DNA of 64,000 nucleotides, taken from positions 496,001 through 560,000 of the forward strand of contig NZ_CP132191.1 of assembly GCF_030718845.1 (NCBI RefSeq). The letters run 5' to 3'. Positions 19,984 to 31,734 of the stretch are shown here, one piece after another. Both the position numbers and the translations under genes were made by a program. The notes beneath the pieces were generated by a model. That model had not been told where the DNA came from. It did no database searches and saw nothing but the letters and a program-made list of their open reading frames with translations. The stretch's first letter is position 1; every line of letters begins with the position of its first letter. Source of the DNA: Mycoplasma seminis (GTDB taxonomy: Bacteria; Bacillota_I; Bacilli_A; Mycoplasmatales; Metamycoplasmataceae).

Positions 19984-22596
19984 TTATTGTTTAATAACTT
20001 CAACATCCACAATTGAGTCACCATCTTTAAGATTGATAATCTTAACCCCTTTAGTGTTACGTGAAGCTTCTGAGATTTGATCTATATTTGTTCTAATTGT
20101 TACACCTGAAGAGGTAATCACAAGTAATTCATCTGTGATATTAACAAATCTAGCAAATACTAATTTACCAGCTTTTTCTGAATTAATTCCAGTTACACCT
20201 TTAACACCACGGTTAGTTAATCTGAATTGTTCTTTAGCAGTTAATTTACCAAATCCTCTTTCTCCAAGTGTTAAAACATATTCACCTTCATTATCAGCTG
20301 AAGCAGAAATTACTTCTTGACCTTGCTCAAGTTTAATACCTTTAACTCCTAGAGATGAACGTCCTAGTGGTCTAACATCATCAGATTTAAACATAACAAC
20401 ATTTTTAACATTATTAGCAATTAACACAGCATCGTTTTCATCTATCACAAAGGCACGAACTAATTGGTCTCCTTCACGAAGTTTAAAGGCAATAAGACCA
20501 TTTTTTCTAATATTGCTAAATAAGCTAAGTTCTGATTTCTTAAACATACCTTGTTTTGTAACTGTAGCAAGATATTGGTTTTGACCATATGAGTCTATGT
20601 TTAAGATAGAAACAATTTTTTCTCCATTTTCAGCATCGAGTCCTTGAATGATATTGATAAATGGAAGCCCTTTAGATTGTTTAGAACCTTCAGGAATTTG
20701 GTGACCTCTAAGGTTATAAACTTTTCCATAGTTTGAGAATAATAGCAAGTCAGTATGTGTTGAAGCATGAATAATCATTGCTATATCATCATCGTCATAT
20801 GTTTTCATAGAAATTGAACCCATACCACCACGACGTTGAGTATTGTATTCATCTAGGTCCATACGTTTCACATATCCTTTTGAAGACATTGTAATAACAA
20901 TTTCTCTTTCAGGGATTAAATCTTCATCTGAAATAATACCGATAGCACTAGCATCAATAACTGTTCTACGTGGATCATTGTATTTTTCTTTAACTTCTTC
21001 AAGTTCAGATACAATTTGGTCTATTAATTTTTCTTCTGAGGCAAGAATTTCTTTGTAATGAGCAATTTCAGCTTTTAATTCAGCAATTTCAGCATCCATT
21101 TTTTCAATACTTAATCCAGTAAGTCTGCTTAAACGCATTTCTAAGATAGCTTTAGTTTGTCTTTCGCTTAAATTAAATCTTTGTGCAAGCGCACTTTGCG
21201 CATCTGCATCAGTTTTAGATTTTTTAATAATTGCAACAACTTCATCAATATTTGAAACAGCGATTTTTAATCCATCTAAAATGTGTGCTCTTTCTTCAGC
21301 TTTATTTAAATCGAATTTTAATCTACGTGTTACAACTTCTTTTTGGTGTTGAATAAACACTTCTAAAGCTTCTTTTAAATTAAGTGTTCTAGGTTCATTA
21401 TTTACAATAGCAACTAAGTTAAAGTTAAATGTAGATTGAATATTTGATTTTTGATATAACTTGTTAAGTAAAATATGTGGATTTACACCTTTTTTAACAT
21501 CAATTACAAGTCTAATTCCTTCACGGTTAGATTCATCTCTTAAATCAACAATTCCTTCAATAACTTTAGCTTTATGTAATTCAGCTATTTTTTCAATAAT
21601 TGTTGTTTTCTTAATAGCGTAAGGAATTTCACGGATAATGATTTTGCTTTTTCCATTACTTTGTTCAATAACTTCACATTTTGAACGAACCGGAATACTT
21701 CCTTTTCCTGTTTCGTAAGCTTCTTGAATCCCTTTAGTTCCTAAAATAATAGCTCCAGTTGGAAAATCTGGTCCTTTGATATATTGCATTAATTCTTTAA
21801 TGGTAATATCAGGATTTTTAGCAAGAGCTATTGTAGCATCAATTGTTTCTCCAAGGTTATGAGGTGGAATTTCTGTAGCCATACCAACAGCAATACCTGA
21901 AGAACCTGAAACTAGTAAGTTAGGGAAACGACAAGGAAGCACTGTAGGTTCTTGTTCACTTCCATCATAGTTATCTACAAAATCAACTGTATCCTTTTTA
22001 ATTCCTTCTAGCATTTCAGTTGCGATTTTAGCCATTCTAGCTTCTGTATAACGCATAGCGGCTGCTGCATCACCATCGATTGACCCAAAGTTACCATGTC
22101 CATCAACAAGTGGATAACGCATTGAGAAGTCTTGAGCCATACGCACCATAGCTTCATAAACTGATGCATCACCATGTGGGTGGTATTTCCCTAAAACATC
22201 CCCGACAATACGAGCTGATTTACGGTGTTGACTTCCTGGAGTAATTCCAAGTTCACTCATATCGTAAAGAATTCTACGGTGAACCGGTTTAAGACCATCT
22301 CTAGCATCTGGTAAAGCACGAGACACAATAACACTCATTGAGTATTCAAGGAATGATTGTTTCATCTCATTATCAATTACAACTGGGTGTAATCCTTCAG
22401 TTGGTTCGGTAATAATTTGAGATTCAACAACATATTCATCGTTTTCTTGAGGTACTTCTTCTTCATCTTCTTCAACTACAACTTCTTTTTTCTTTCTAAA
22501 AATCATTGTGTTGTTTTCTTCATATTCAAATTCTGTATCTTCTTGAATTGTTACTTTTTTCTCTTCGTTTTCTAAAATTTTATCTTTTTCGTTCAT
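19984..22596 (-). CDS. gyrA: DNA gyrase subunit A
   Basis: An 870-aa type II topoisomerase subunit that cuts and rejoins DNA with GyrB to introduce negative supercoils. Residues 1-65 are an acidic extension not present in E. coli. The catalytic core starts at [27 protein letters not shown]; the active tyrosine is in [11 protein letters not shown] near residue 188. The C-terminal wrapping domain contains the GyrA box QRRGGMG near 585, which distinguishes it from ParC. The quinolone region reads [15 protein letters not shown], with Ala at the position equal to E. coli Ser83 and Glu at 87. It is a single gene with its own terminator; gyrB is not in the window. Confidence 0.95.
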   Translation of the reverse strand: MNEKDKILENEEKKVTIQEDTEFEYEENNTMIFRKKKEVVVEEDEEEVPQENDEYVVESQIITEPTEGLHPVVIDNEMKQSFLEYSMSVIVSRALPDARDGLKPVHRRILYDMSELGITPGSQHRKSARIVGDVLGKYHPHGDASVYEAMVRMAQDFSMRYPLVDGHGNFGSIDGDAAAAMRYTEARMAKIATEMLEGIKKDTVDFVDNYDGSEQEPTVLPCRFPNLLVSGSSGIAVGMATEIPPHNLGETIDATIALAKNPDITIKELMQYIKGPDFPTGAIILGTKGIQEAYETGKGSIPVRSKCEVIEQSNGKSKIIIREIPYAIKKTTIIEKIAELHKAKVIEGIVDLRDESNREGIRLVIDVKKGVNPHILLNKLYQKSNIQSTFNFNLVAIVNNEPRTLNLKEALEVFIQHQKEVVTRRLKFDLNKAEERAHILDGLKIAVSNIDEVVAIIKKSKTDADAQSALAQRFNLSERQTKAILEMRLSRLTGLSIEKMDAEIAELKAEIAHYKEILASEEKLIDQIVSELEEVKEKYNDPRRTVIDASAIGIISDEDLIPEREIVITMSSKGYVKRMDLDEYNTQRRGGMGSISMKTYDDDDIAMIIHASTHTDLLLFSNYGKVYNLRGHQIPEGSKQSKGLPFINIIQGLDAENGEKIVSILNIDSYGQNQYLATVTKQGMFKKSELSLFSNIRKNGLIAFKLREGDQLVRAFVIDENDAVLIANNVKNVVMFKSDDVRPLGRSSLGVKGIKLEQGQEVISASADNEGEYVLTLGERGFGKLTAKEQFRLTNRGVKGVTGINSEKAGKLVFARFVNITDELLVITSSGVTIRTNIDQISEASRNTKGVKIINLKDGDSIVDVEVIKQ

Positions 22597-22722
22597 TTTA
22601 ACCTCATAATTTAATTAATATAATTAATTAAATTATATAGTTTTTTTTACTTTTGCTAAATAATACAAGGTACTAATAAGCCTATGGGATAGCTTTAAAA
22701 GTATTTTTTTACTAGATAAAAA

Positions 22723-22747
22723 AATAATCAGCACTTAACTGATTATT
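22723..22747 (-). terminator. Terminator of ktrBA
   Basis: AATAATCAG / CTGATTATT hairpin with a T run on the minus strand; the ktrA stop codon is inside the first arm. Confidence 0.8.
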
Positions 22748-23465
22748 TTGTACCTAATTTTTTAGGTTGCTGTATTTCTTCAACTTTAGTTTCATCTTTA
22801 TCATTTAATCATTCTAAAGCGTTTGTAACATTAGCTACTTCACCTATGATAGTAACAATATCACCTATTTGAATTATAGCATCCCCAGTAGCTCTTTTAA
22901 AAGTATTACCTGATTTAATTAAAACAATAGTAATTCCCATCTGAGATAGTTTTAAATCTTTAATACGTTGATTTTCTAGTTGTTCATTATTAACTTTAGT
23001 TGATCCAATAACAAAGTTTCCACCGATTTCTTGTAAGTTTTGACTGTAACGAATAAAGTTACTATTTGTAGCAATTAAAGCAGCTCTAATACCTGATTCA
23101 TATTCTGGACGAATAATAACATCCACACCGATTTGTTTAAGCACTCTAGCATGACGTTTTGAAGTTGCTCTAGCAATAATGTTTTTAACTTTAAGTTCAA
23201 GTAAAGCAGCTACTATTTCAATGTTATCTGAAACAGCTACAACCACTGTTTCCATTTGATCAATACCAATTGATTTAAGTGTTCTAGTATCAGCAGCATC
23301 TCCAATAATAATACGGTCAACTTCATCAGCAAATAATTTAGTATTTTCTGAATCTTTGTCTAAGATTAAAACGTTTCTTTCAAGCTTAAGAAGCTGCTCT
23401 ATAACAGCTTGGCCAAAACGCCCTGTTCCAATAACAACAATATCATTTTTATATTTTAATTTCAT
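22743..23465 (-). CDS. ktrA: KtrA/TrkA-type potassium channel regulatory subunit
   Basis: A 240-aa cytosolic ring protein that gates KtrB. Residues 8-13 (VVIGTGRFGQAV) are the Rossmann GxGxxG of the RCK_N domain with the acidic ILDKDSE at the second strand, binding ATP/ADP or NAD. The second half (IKDLKLSQMGITIVLIKSGN, GDIVTIIGE) is the RCK_C domain. A final 20-residue tail follows a TGA(Trp). The ATG is 9 nt after the ktrB stop with AGGAG between, so the two are co-transcribed. Confidence 0.92.
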
Positions 23466-23474
23466 AAGTATCTC

Positions 23475-25211
23475 CTAACCGATAGCGATATCAGCATCAA
23501 CGTATTCATAAGTACGTTTTCAATTCTTTTTACGTTTTCAAACAAGTAATGTTGAAGAAATTCCAAATTGTCCAATGAACATAACAATAATTAAGGCAAT
23601 TTTAGAAACTGTATTTAATTGACTAGTTATTCCAGAAGTAAGTCCAGTAGTTCCGAAAGCACTAGCAACTTCAAAGACTATATTTTGAGTCGTGAATCCT
23701 TCATTAGCATTTCTAGCTCCTAGTAGTGATTTTACACTTCCACCATAATCAGCAAATGATGAAAACATCACTAAACTAGCAAGCGCAATAAGTACAAAAG
23801 CAATTGCAAGTACTTGTGAAGACATATTAACAGTTTCTTGGTTAACTGCTCGTTTAAATAATCTAACCCGTGGAATTCCAAATAATACACGAATAATTCC
23901 AGCAATAATTAAAGCAAATGTAGTGGTTCTAATTCCACCTCCAGTTGAAGCGGGAGCTGCTCCTATAATCATCATAAAGATAAACACAAAAGTAGAACCT
24001 TGAGTAAAGTGTTTGATGTTTACTGTTGCAAATCCAGCACTACGTGTAGAAAGCGCAGTAAATAAAGTTGCAAAGGTTTTATCAAATCCATTACCATATA
24101 AATATCCATTATCAATGTATGGTTTTAAGTATTTTCAATTTTCGATAGTAGCTTCACTAGCTAATTTTTTATCTTTTAAAAGAGATCATTGATTATAGCT
24201 ACTACTTAAATCAATTTCTTGTCCATTAATATCATTTAATTGAATTTTTTCAGGTACATAATATTGATTTCATAATGAATAAGCATTTGTTGAAGAAGCT
24301 TCAAAACCAATTGAAATTAAGAATCCGACTAAAAATACCAGTAAGTAAGTAACTAAAGAAACTTTAGTAAATAAAGAAAAATGGTATCTAGCTTTTTCTC
24401 TACGAATTTTATGTTTCATGTAGCAGGATACATCATAAATTGTAGGATATCCAAGTCCACCGATAACAAGTAAAATAATGAATGAAATTTGTAAGAAGTA
24501 ATTTTGATAATAAGGCATTAAGCTGCGGTTTGACATAATATCAAATCCAGCATTATTAATAGCTGAAATAGTATGGAAAATACCAAATTTTAAAGCAAGT
24601 TGAATATTTCCTCTTGGCGAAACAAATTCTAAATCACCATTTTTAATCATTTCATCCATTCCTTTAGTATGGATTGGTTCAGCATAATAAAAATAAAGTG
24701 TAAGAATAATACTAAAGATAAAAATGCAAACAAATAAGAATTTAATTGATGAAATAATTAATTGACTAGTTTTAGCAATATCAGTTCCACCCCGCTCACT
24801 TTGCACTAATTTAATTTCAGCAAGTGAAGATGATTTACGTCTAAAAATATAAGTAATAATGAAAAACTTCAGTGCAAATATTCCAATTCCCCCAGATAGA
24901 ATTAAAATTGCAATCAGTGCTTGACCAAAGTCATTTCATTGCTTAAAGGTATCAGTAACCACTAGCCCAGTATCACTAAAAGCTGAAGCTGTAGTAAATA
25001 CTGCATCAATGTAAGAAATTCTTTCAGCTGTGGAAACTTGTGTTCAAGGTGAATATAATAATAAACTAGAAACTAAAACAATAATGAAATATACAAAGAG
25101 TAAATATTTGAGTTTTGAAACGTTTGATTTCCAACGTCAAAATCTTATTAAACTCTGTATAAATTTACTGCTAGCAAGTTTACTTTTAAAGTTATATTTT
25201 AATCGCTTCAT
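23475..25211 (-). CDS. ktrB: KtrB-type potassium/sodium transporter
   Basis: A 578-aa polytopic membrane protein of the Trk/Ktr/HKT superfamily that imports K+. The four pore loops each show the conserved glycine: TASAFSDTGLV near 90, HTISAINNAGFD near 230, FTALSTRSAGFA near 395, and VASAFGTTGLTSG near 525. About eight to ten hydrophobic helices surround them. It has an insertion between repeats 2 and 3 (YYVPEKIQLNDINGQEID...). The start ATG 25211 follows AGAGGATTA. It precedes ktrA in one operon. One TGG codon is present among TGA tryptophans. Confidence 0.92.
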
Positions 25212-25306
25212 TAATCCTCTTTATTATTAAATATTTCAATTATTATGATTATATAGAAATTTATATCTTATAGATATAAATTAATAAATTAATTTTAGCA
25301 ATAAAA

Positions 25307-25329
25307 AATTCATTCAAAACGAATGAATT
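25307..25329 (-). terminator. Terminator of the YneF-like gene
   Basis: AATTCATTC-AAAAC-GAATGAATT hairpin, Ts follow on the minus strand. Confidence 0.75.
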
Positions 25330-25345
25330 GAAATTATTTTTTGAA

Positions 25346-25588
25346 TTATTTGTTTTTTGCTTGATTCATAGATTTCATAATTTGTCTAATTTGAGTTTCA
25401 CTAGCTGTTCTACCCATTTGTTTAAACATAATACGAATCATTTTTTCGTTAATAGGTGGGTTTTCTCTAAGTTGTTGTTCAAACTTTTTCTTTGTAATAA
25501 AGAATGTTACAAGTGCTGCAGCAAGAGCTACTAAAATAACAACTCCAATAATCATACCTGCAAATGCACCATTTGACATTTCTACCAT
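25346..25588 (-). CDS. YneF family (UPF0154) small membrane protein
   Basis: An 80-aa protein with one N-terminal membrane helix (GAFAGMIIGVVILVALAAALV) followed by the family signature NPPINEKMIRIMFKQMGR and SETQIRQIMKSMNQ. The function of UPF0154 is unknown; it is widespread in Firmicutes and mollicutes. SD AAGGAGG. It is transcribed alone with its own terminator. Confidence 0.88.
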   Translation of the reverse strand: MVEMSNGAFAGMIIGVVILVALAAALVTFFITKKKFEQQLRENPPINEKMIRIMFKQMGRTASETQIRQIMKSMNQAKNK

Positions 25589-25660
25589 ATTGCCTCCTTA
25601 TGTATTTTTAAATTATATATTAGATTTATTAGTTAAAAAGCTTATTTTTAAGACTTTTTA

Positions 25661-26734
25661 CTATTTATATTTAATTTCTTGATATCTATCTGGATTAAAT
25701 TCTTTTAAAAAGGCTACTAGTAAATCTTTTGCAGCAAGTAAATCTGAAATAGCACATACTCCAATAGGTGAGTGAAGGTATCTTTGTGGAAGTGAAATCG
25801 TTAAAGTTGCAGCTCCTCCACGAGCATATTGTAATTCATGAGCATCAGTTCCTCCACCCATTGAAACAAATTTGTATGCTGGAATGTTGTATTTTTTAGC
25901 TACTGAAACAAATTCATTAATTAATCCTGTATCCATTAAGTTTCCACCATCTTTGATTCTAAGAGCAGCTCCTTTAAATAAAGCTGTAGTTCCAGGAATT
26001 GTTCCAATTGTATCATGTGAAGAAGTTGTATCAAGCGCAATAGCAACATCTGGATTAACAATTGAAACTGAAGTTTTAGCTCCACGAGTTCCAACTTCTT
26101 CTTGCACTGTTCCAACTAAATACAAGTCAACATCTAATTCTTCAGGTGCTATTTCTTGTGCTAAAGCTTCAAATACAGCTACTCCAGCTCTATTATCCAT
26201 AGCTTTACCACCAATTAAATCTTCATTAGCAAATAAAATAGTTTCTCCACTCATTTGAACTCTATTTCCAATTTCCACCCCAGCATCCAAGGCTTCTTGT
26301 TCATTTTTGAATCCAAAGTCAGCATATAATTCATCATTACTAATTGCTTTAGAAACTTTTTCTCTTTCCATAATATGAATTGAAGTGTGTCCAAAAAGAC
26401 CTAAATAAGTACCCTTTTCAGTAATTAATTTAGCTTTAGTTCCAACTACAGTTGTAGCTCAAATTCCTCCAATTGGACTAAGAAGTAATTGTCCACTTTT
26501 GTCGATTCTTCTTACGATATAACCAACTTCATCCATGTGTGCAGCTATCATAACTTTAGGTGCATTAGGATTTTTTGAAGGTTTATGAAAAATAATAGAA
26601 CCCATTTTATCTCTGCTAACTTCATATCCTTTGATATTTTTTCTTAATTCATCAGCTACCGGTTCTTCATATCTAGACATAGCTTCAATTTCCATGTATT
26701 TTATTAATCTATTTTTGAATTCTTGATTAGTCAT
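25661..26734 (-). CDS. M42-family aminopeptidase (glutamyl aminopeptidase/endoglucanase-like)
   Basis: A 357-aa dinuclear metal peptidase, normally a cytosolic tetrahedral dodecamer that trims peptides taken up from the host. Metal ligands are visible: AAHMDEVGY (His), KAMDNRAG (Asp), TVQEEVGTRGA (catalytic Glu pair), ALDTTSSHD (Asp) and YLHSPIG (His). Two parts appear separate only because of a TGA(Trp) after SPIGGI. The minus-strand promoter TATAAT at about 26761-26766 and AAAGGA support ATG 26734. Mono-cistronic. Confidence 0.9.
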
Positions 26735-27075
26735 TTTTTATCCTTTCAAATAATGCTTTAATTATATCAAATAAGCTTAATATGTATCAGCATAATTAAG
26801 CTATTAAATAAGGTTTTTTCAGTACAAAATAAGCTGAAATGTAGTAATTTTATTTTAAAAATTTAATTTATTTTATACTGGTTAAAGATATGCTGGATTA
26901 GTTTAAAATCCCCAAATTTAAAAGTTTTTTTTAAAATTAATAAATTTGAATAAAACACGTAATTTTCTTTCTTTTAAATACTACTAAAAATCTTTTTAAC
27001 TCTACCTCCTAGGCTCAAAAATCTTCCAAAATATATTCCCGATTATATATATATATATATATATATAATACCTAC
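26735..27075. other. 341-bp divergent intergenic region ending in (TA)12
   Basis: Contains the promoter of the M42 peptidase on the minus strand, an AGCTTAAT/ATTAAGCT inverted repeat at about 26773-26802, and the TA repeat upstream of the next lipoprotein. No gene is seen. Confidence 0.6.
27044..27069 (+). promoter_or_regulatory. (TA)12 tract merging into a TATAAT -10 box
   Basis: Twelve TA units at 27044-27067; the last units with AAT make TATAAT at 27064-27069. The ATG of the lipoprotein is only 7 nt downstream with no ribosome binding site, so the mRNA would be leaderless and the repeat would sit in the -35/-10 spacer. Confidence 0.7.
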
Positions 27076-27840
27076 ATGAAAAAATTTTTATTACTTTTAG
27101 GCGGAATTAGTTCTGCTGCTATATTACCTTTAAGCATGATAGCATGCAATAATGAACAAAAACCATCAGATGATAATAAAAAATGAGATAATGATGGTCA
27201 AAAGAATCCAGCTGATAGTGCTGGAAGCACAAATGGAGGAAGCAACCAAGAAATAGATAAACCTGCAAATCAAAATCCAGGAAATAGCAATGGTAGTGCT
27301 AATGGAGGAAATAATCAAGAAAGCCCTTCTACAAATGGAAGCGGACAAGAAGCACCAGTTGATAACATTAATGAAAAAGTTCAAAATAAAGCTGAAATGT
27401 TAAAATTTGCTAATGATTTAGAAACTGAATTATTCTCAAATCAAGACGAAAAATGACAAAAAGCTTGAGATGAAGTTTACCCTTTAAACCCTGATAAACA
27501 TTTTCCAGCAAGCAATGTTGAATTTATCATTAATCACCTTAAAACTATTTGAGATAAAATAGCACCTTATGAAAAAACAAATCCTAGTTGATTTAAAAAC
27601 TTTTCATATGAATATACGTTTGATGAATTTCACGATAAAAAACTAATAAATGATTTTTTATACAGCATAGCTAAAAATTCTACAATTACTCAAGTTTTAC
27701 AAAGTGGACCAGATTTAGAAGGTGATTTAGCTAATTTTACAAAAACAGAATTAACAGGTCCTGATTTATTAACACTATACTTAGTAGATTGAACTGCAAT
27801 TAAATCTATTCAAGACCACAATAAAGTTGACGAAAAGTAG
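27076..27840 (+). CDS. Surface lipoprotein with Gly/Asn/Ser-rich linker
   Basis: A 254-aa protein. Signal peptide MKKFLLLLGGISSAAILPLSMIAC with lipobox MIAC (Cys at 24). Residues 25-95 are a low-complexity linker rich in Asn, Gly, Ser, Gln with a repeated NGG-S/N-NQE pattern, typical of tethering a head domain away from the membrane. Residues 100-254 are a helical domain with several TGA(Trp) codons; no family recognised. There is no SD before the ATG. The stop codon lies inside a terminator hairpin (AAGTTGAC/GTCAACTT, then Ts) at about 27823-27858. Confidence 0.8.
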
Positions 27841-27859
27841 TCAACTTTTTTCTTTTTTC
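27821..27859 (+). terminator. Terminator of the Gly/Asn-rich lipoprotein
   Basis: AAAGTTGAC-GAAAAGTA-GTCAACTTT hairpin followed by TTTCTTTTTTC. The TAG stop is in the loop. Confidence 0.8.
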
Positions 27860-27905
27860 TAAAGAAAAAAATCAGCTTTTTAGCAGTAGATATTAGATAA
27901 TACAC

Positions 27906-27917
27906 TATAATACAAAT
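27906..27917 (+). promoter_or_regulatory. Promoter -10 box of dnaE, probably leaderless
   Basis: TATAAT at 27906-27911 ends 6 nt before the dnaE ATG, and no SD is present, so transcription would begin at or next to the start codon. Confidence 0.65.
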
Positions 27918-30845
27918 ATGAAAAAAATATATCTTCACACAAATACAGAATACTCTTTTTTAAATTCAGCAATTCGTGTTCAAGAGCTTATTGCTTTAGC
28001 ACAAAAAAATAAGATGGAATTTCTGCCTTTAACGGATATTGATAACTTATATGCGTTGCAATATTATTGAGAAATGCAAACTAATTATGGAATTAAACCA
28101 CTAATTGGACTTGAACTAGATTTAGTTGAAAACTTTAGTGTATTTTTACTAGCTAAAAATAATGCTGGATACATATTTTTAAATGATTTAATTTACAAAA
28201 GAACTCAAGGACAAGACATTTCTTATTATGAATTAGAAAATGAAAATGTTTATGTTATTGATCATGAATTTAAAGGATTAAAAGCTAAAAATATTACAGT
28301 TAAAAATTATTTAAGTAATTTTTATTTAAATAATAAAAAACAACAAGAAATCCAAACACTTTGAGCCCCATGTAAAAAAGTTCTTACACAAGAGCAAAAT
28401 GAATTAATTCCTATTTTAAATGCAATTGGTAATATCGAATACACTCAACATTATTACTCTGATTATTTAGACGAGGATGATTTTGCTAATGTTGATGAAA
28501 CTGTAGCACAATTAACTGAGCAAATAGCCCTTAGCTGTAATGTTATAATGCCGGATAAAAGCATTAAATTAGCTAAGTTTGATGGGGATGTTAAAAAAGA
28601 ATTAGCTAAATTGCTTTCAAATCAAAAAGCATTAGATTTAATTTATACCTTTGGTGAAGATGTAGTTAAACAAAGAGTTTATTATGAATTTGAAGTTATT
28701 AAAAACTTAGGATTTTTAGACTACTTTTTAATCATTCAAGACATTATTAATTATGCAAAATCACAAGGAATTGCTATCGGACCAGGAAGAGGTTCGGCTT
28801 CTGGTTCATTAATTTCTTATTTACTAGGAATTACTGATATTGATCCACTTGAATTTGATTTATTGTTTGAAAGATTCCTAAATAAAGACCGTGTTTCACT
28901 TCCTGATATTGATATTGATATTCAAGATAGTAGAAGAGATGAATTATTACAATATATCAAAAATAAATATGGTGAGCAAAATGTCGCTTTAATTTCAGTG
29001 TTTCAAACTTTAGCTTTAAAAAATTCATTAAGAGATATAGCAAGATACCTTAATATTCCTGTTAGTGAAATTGATAAGGTATGTAATACCTTAAAAAATA
29101 CTGATACCTCTTTAGTTGAGGCTTATAAGAATAATGAAAAATATAAAAACTATGTTGATTTACATCCGAGATTACATTATTTAGCAAGCCAAATTGAAGG
29201 ATTACCTCGTCAAGTTGGAATTCATGCTGCTGGGGTTATTATTTGTGATCGTCCAATAAAAGATGTTGTTCCAGTAACTTATAATGCTAATACCTTGCAG
29301 CAAGTGGAATTCACACTAAATTATTTAGAAAGATTTGGATTAATTAAAATTGATTTTTTAGGTCTTAAAAACTTAACTATTTTACAAGAAATTGAAGATA
29401 TGATTCAACCACAATATCGTTTTGATAATTTAATTGGTAAAAGTTATTCTAAATTTTTAGACGCTGATGCAATTAAACTGCTAAATAATTTATTAACTAA
29501 TGGTATTTTCCAATTAGAATCTCCCGGAATGCAAAATGCTATTAAAGAAGTTGGAATTGATTCATTTGATGATATTTATGCAATTATTTCACTCTTTAGA
29601 CCTGGACCAATGCAATATATAGCTACATATGGTAGAAATAAACAAAATCCAAATAATATTGAAAAACTTCATCCATTGTATGATGAAATAGTTAAAAATA
29701 CTTATGGAATAATTGTTTACCAAGAACAAATTATGCAAATAGCTCAAAAAGTTGCTGGAATGAGTTTTGCGCAAGCTGACCTTTTACGTAGAGCTATTTC
29801 TAAAAAAGATGAAGCTAAATTACATAGTTATAAAGCTGCATTTTTCCAAGGTGGATTACAAAATAATATACCTCTTAATGTACTAGAAGAAATTTATTCA
29901 AATATTGAAAAATTTGCTGCTTATGGATTTAATAAATCACATGCAGTTGCTTATGCATTAATTGCTTATAAACTTGCTTACTACAAAGCAAAATATCCAT
30001 TAATTTTCTATAAAGTATTAATTTCAAACTCTTCTTCAGATCAACAAAATATTAAAAAATATGTTGCTGATGCTACAAATCAAGGCATAAAAGTTCATTC
30101 ACCTGAAATTAATGTTTCTACTGATGTAGTTGAAATTGTAAATAATGAATTATATTTACCTATTTTAATGATTAAAGGTGTCGGTGGAGTAGCTGCTGGT
30201 AAAATTACTGAAGAAAGAAAAACTAATGGAACTTATAATAACTTTATTGAAGCATTTTTAAGACTTAGAAATATAGCTGGAATATCTGAAAGCGTAATTG
30301 ATAATTTAATTAAAGCAAATGCTTTTAGAGAATTTGGTGGTATCGCTACTTTAATGAATGCAAAAGAAAAATACGCTAGTGTATTTAATGAATTATTTGA
30401 AACTTCATACAAAAAAGTTAAAGGTGATAAAAGTGCTTTACTACTTAACTTTATTAAAACCCAAAACATTGCTGATGTAGTTTTTGACCTAATTCCTACT
30501 GATGTAGCACTAGAAATGAAATATGAATCCGAATTATTAGGTGGTGTTTATAATGCTCTTAGTGGAATTGCAAATATTGAAGGATACAAAACTCTAGCTG
30601 ATGTTAATGAGCATTCAACTTGAGTTAAATGTTACTTATCTAAAGTTCAAAAAGACGCAAAAGGTCGTCCAAGAGTTTCTCTAGTAGATAATTCAAAAAG
30701 CGTTTTAGCCTTTGGATTTAGTTCTAAAGCAAGCGAAATTTTAAACAACACTCAACCAAGAATGATAATAGCACTACTTAAACTAAATAAGGCTAATTAT
30801 TATACTTTCATTGATTGAAAGGAAGAAAATAATAACAATGAATAA
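27918..30845 (+). CDS. dnaE: DNA polymerase III alpha subunit, DnaE type
   Basis: A 975-aa C-family replicative polymerase. The N-terminal PHP domain begins KKIYLHTNTEYSFLNSAI; the usual HxH pair is reduced (LHTNTEYS), so PHP metal binding is probably lost. The palm has IGPGRGSASGSLISYLLG near 290 and the catalytic LPDIDIDIQD near 335. Further conserved blocks are QVGIHAAGVIICD, FRPGPMQYI, YQEQIMQIAQ and FNKSHAVAYALIAYKLAYYK. The C-terminus is short and an OB-fold is only suggested by WVKCYLSKVQKDAKGRPRVS. Mollicutes also carry PolC as main polymerase; it is outside this window. It overlaps the next gene by 8 bp. Confidence 0.95.
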
Positions 30846-31734
30846 AAAAGAAAAACACTTACTAATAGATGGGAACTATTTAATGTTCCAATCTTTTTAT
30901 GCTACATATTATGGTAATCCAACTAATATTATGCGTAGTTCTAAAGGAGTTCCAACTAATGGAATTAACTTATTTTTACATCAATTAATTAAATTAATTG
31001 ACTTTTACAATCCTACTCATTTATATATAGCTTTTGACTCGCCAAAAAAAAGCTTTAGACATGATATTTATCAAGATTATAAAGCTGGTAGAACTAAAGC
31101 ACCAGAAGAATTATTTGTTCAATTTAACTTAGTTAAAGAAATTTTAAAATCTTTAAATGTTAATTTCCAAGAAATGCCTGGATTTGAGGCTGATGATTTA
31201 ATTGCAGCTTACTGTAAACAAGTAGCAGATGATCAATTCAAAATCATCTTTTCAAGAGATAAAGACTTACAACAATTAATTGATCAAAATACTGCAATAA
31301 TTCAAAAAGATAGTAATAATTATTCTTTACTTACACTAGACAATTATTTCCAAATTTATGGATTTTTACCTTCTCAAGTAATTGATTATAAAGCTCTTGC
31401 TGGAGATAGTAGTGATAATTTACCTGGAGTTAAAGGAATTGGTGATAAAACTGCTGTTAGCTTAATTCAAAAATATGGATCAGTTCCTAATTTGTATCAA
31501 AATGAAGCTAATTGAAGTAATGATTTAACTAAAAGTGTAATTACTAAATTACAAAATGGTAAACAAGATGCACTATTTTGTTTACAAATGGCTACACTAA
31601 ATCCTAATGTTACTGATTTTGATACTAATAAAGATGACTATGTAATTGATTTAGATATAGAAAATGCAATTATGCAACTAGAGGATTTAGAACTTAGATT
31701 TGTTTTAGCTAAATTAAAAGAATTAATATGATAG
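30838..31734 (+). CDS. 5'-3' exonuclease (PolA N-terminal-domain type)
   Basis: A 298-aa stand-alone flap endonuclease/5'-3' exonuclease, which in mollicutes replaces the nuclease domain of Pol I for Okazaki primer removal. Metal-binding acidic motifs: LLIDGNYLMF, YIAFDSPKKSFRHDIYQDYKAGR, GFEADDLIAAY, FSRDKDLQQL and LAGDSSDNLPGVKGIGDKTA, the last with the H3TH DNA-binding loop. Length equals the PolA N-domain. The chosen ATG at 30838 overlaps the dnaE end; an upstream in-frame start at 30811 lacks support. It ends TGA(Trp) TAG and overlaps coaE by 7 bp. Confidence 0.92.

Noticed and set aside
25258-25282. Palindrome AATTTATATC...GATATAAATT between ktrB and the yneF-like gene as terminator
   Set aside because: No T run on either side in the correct place; may be an operator or chance in AT-rich DNA.
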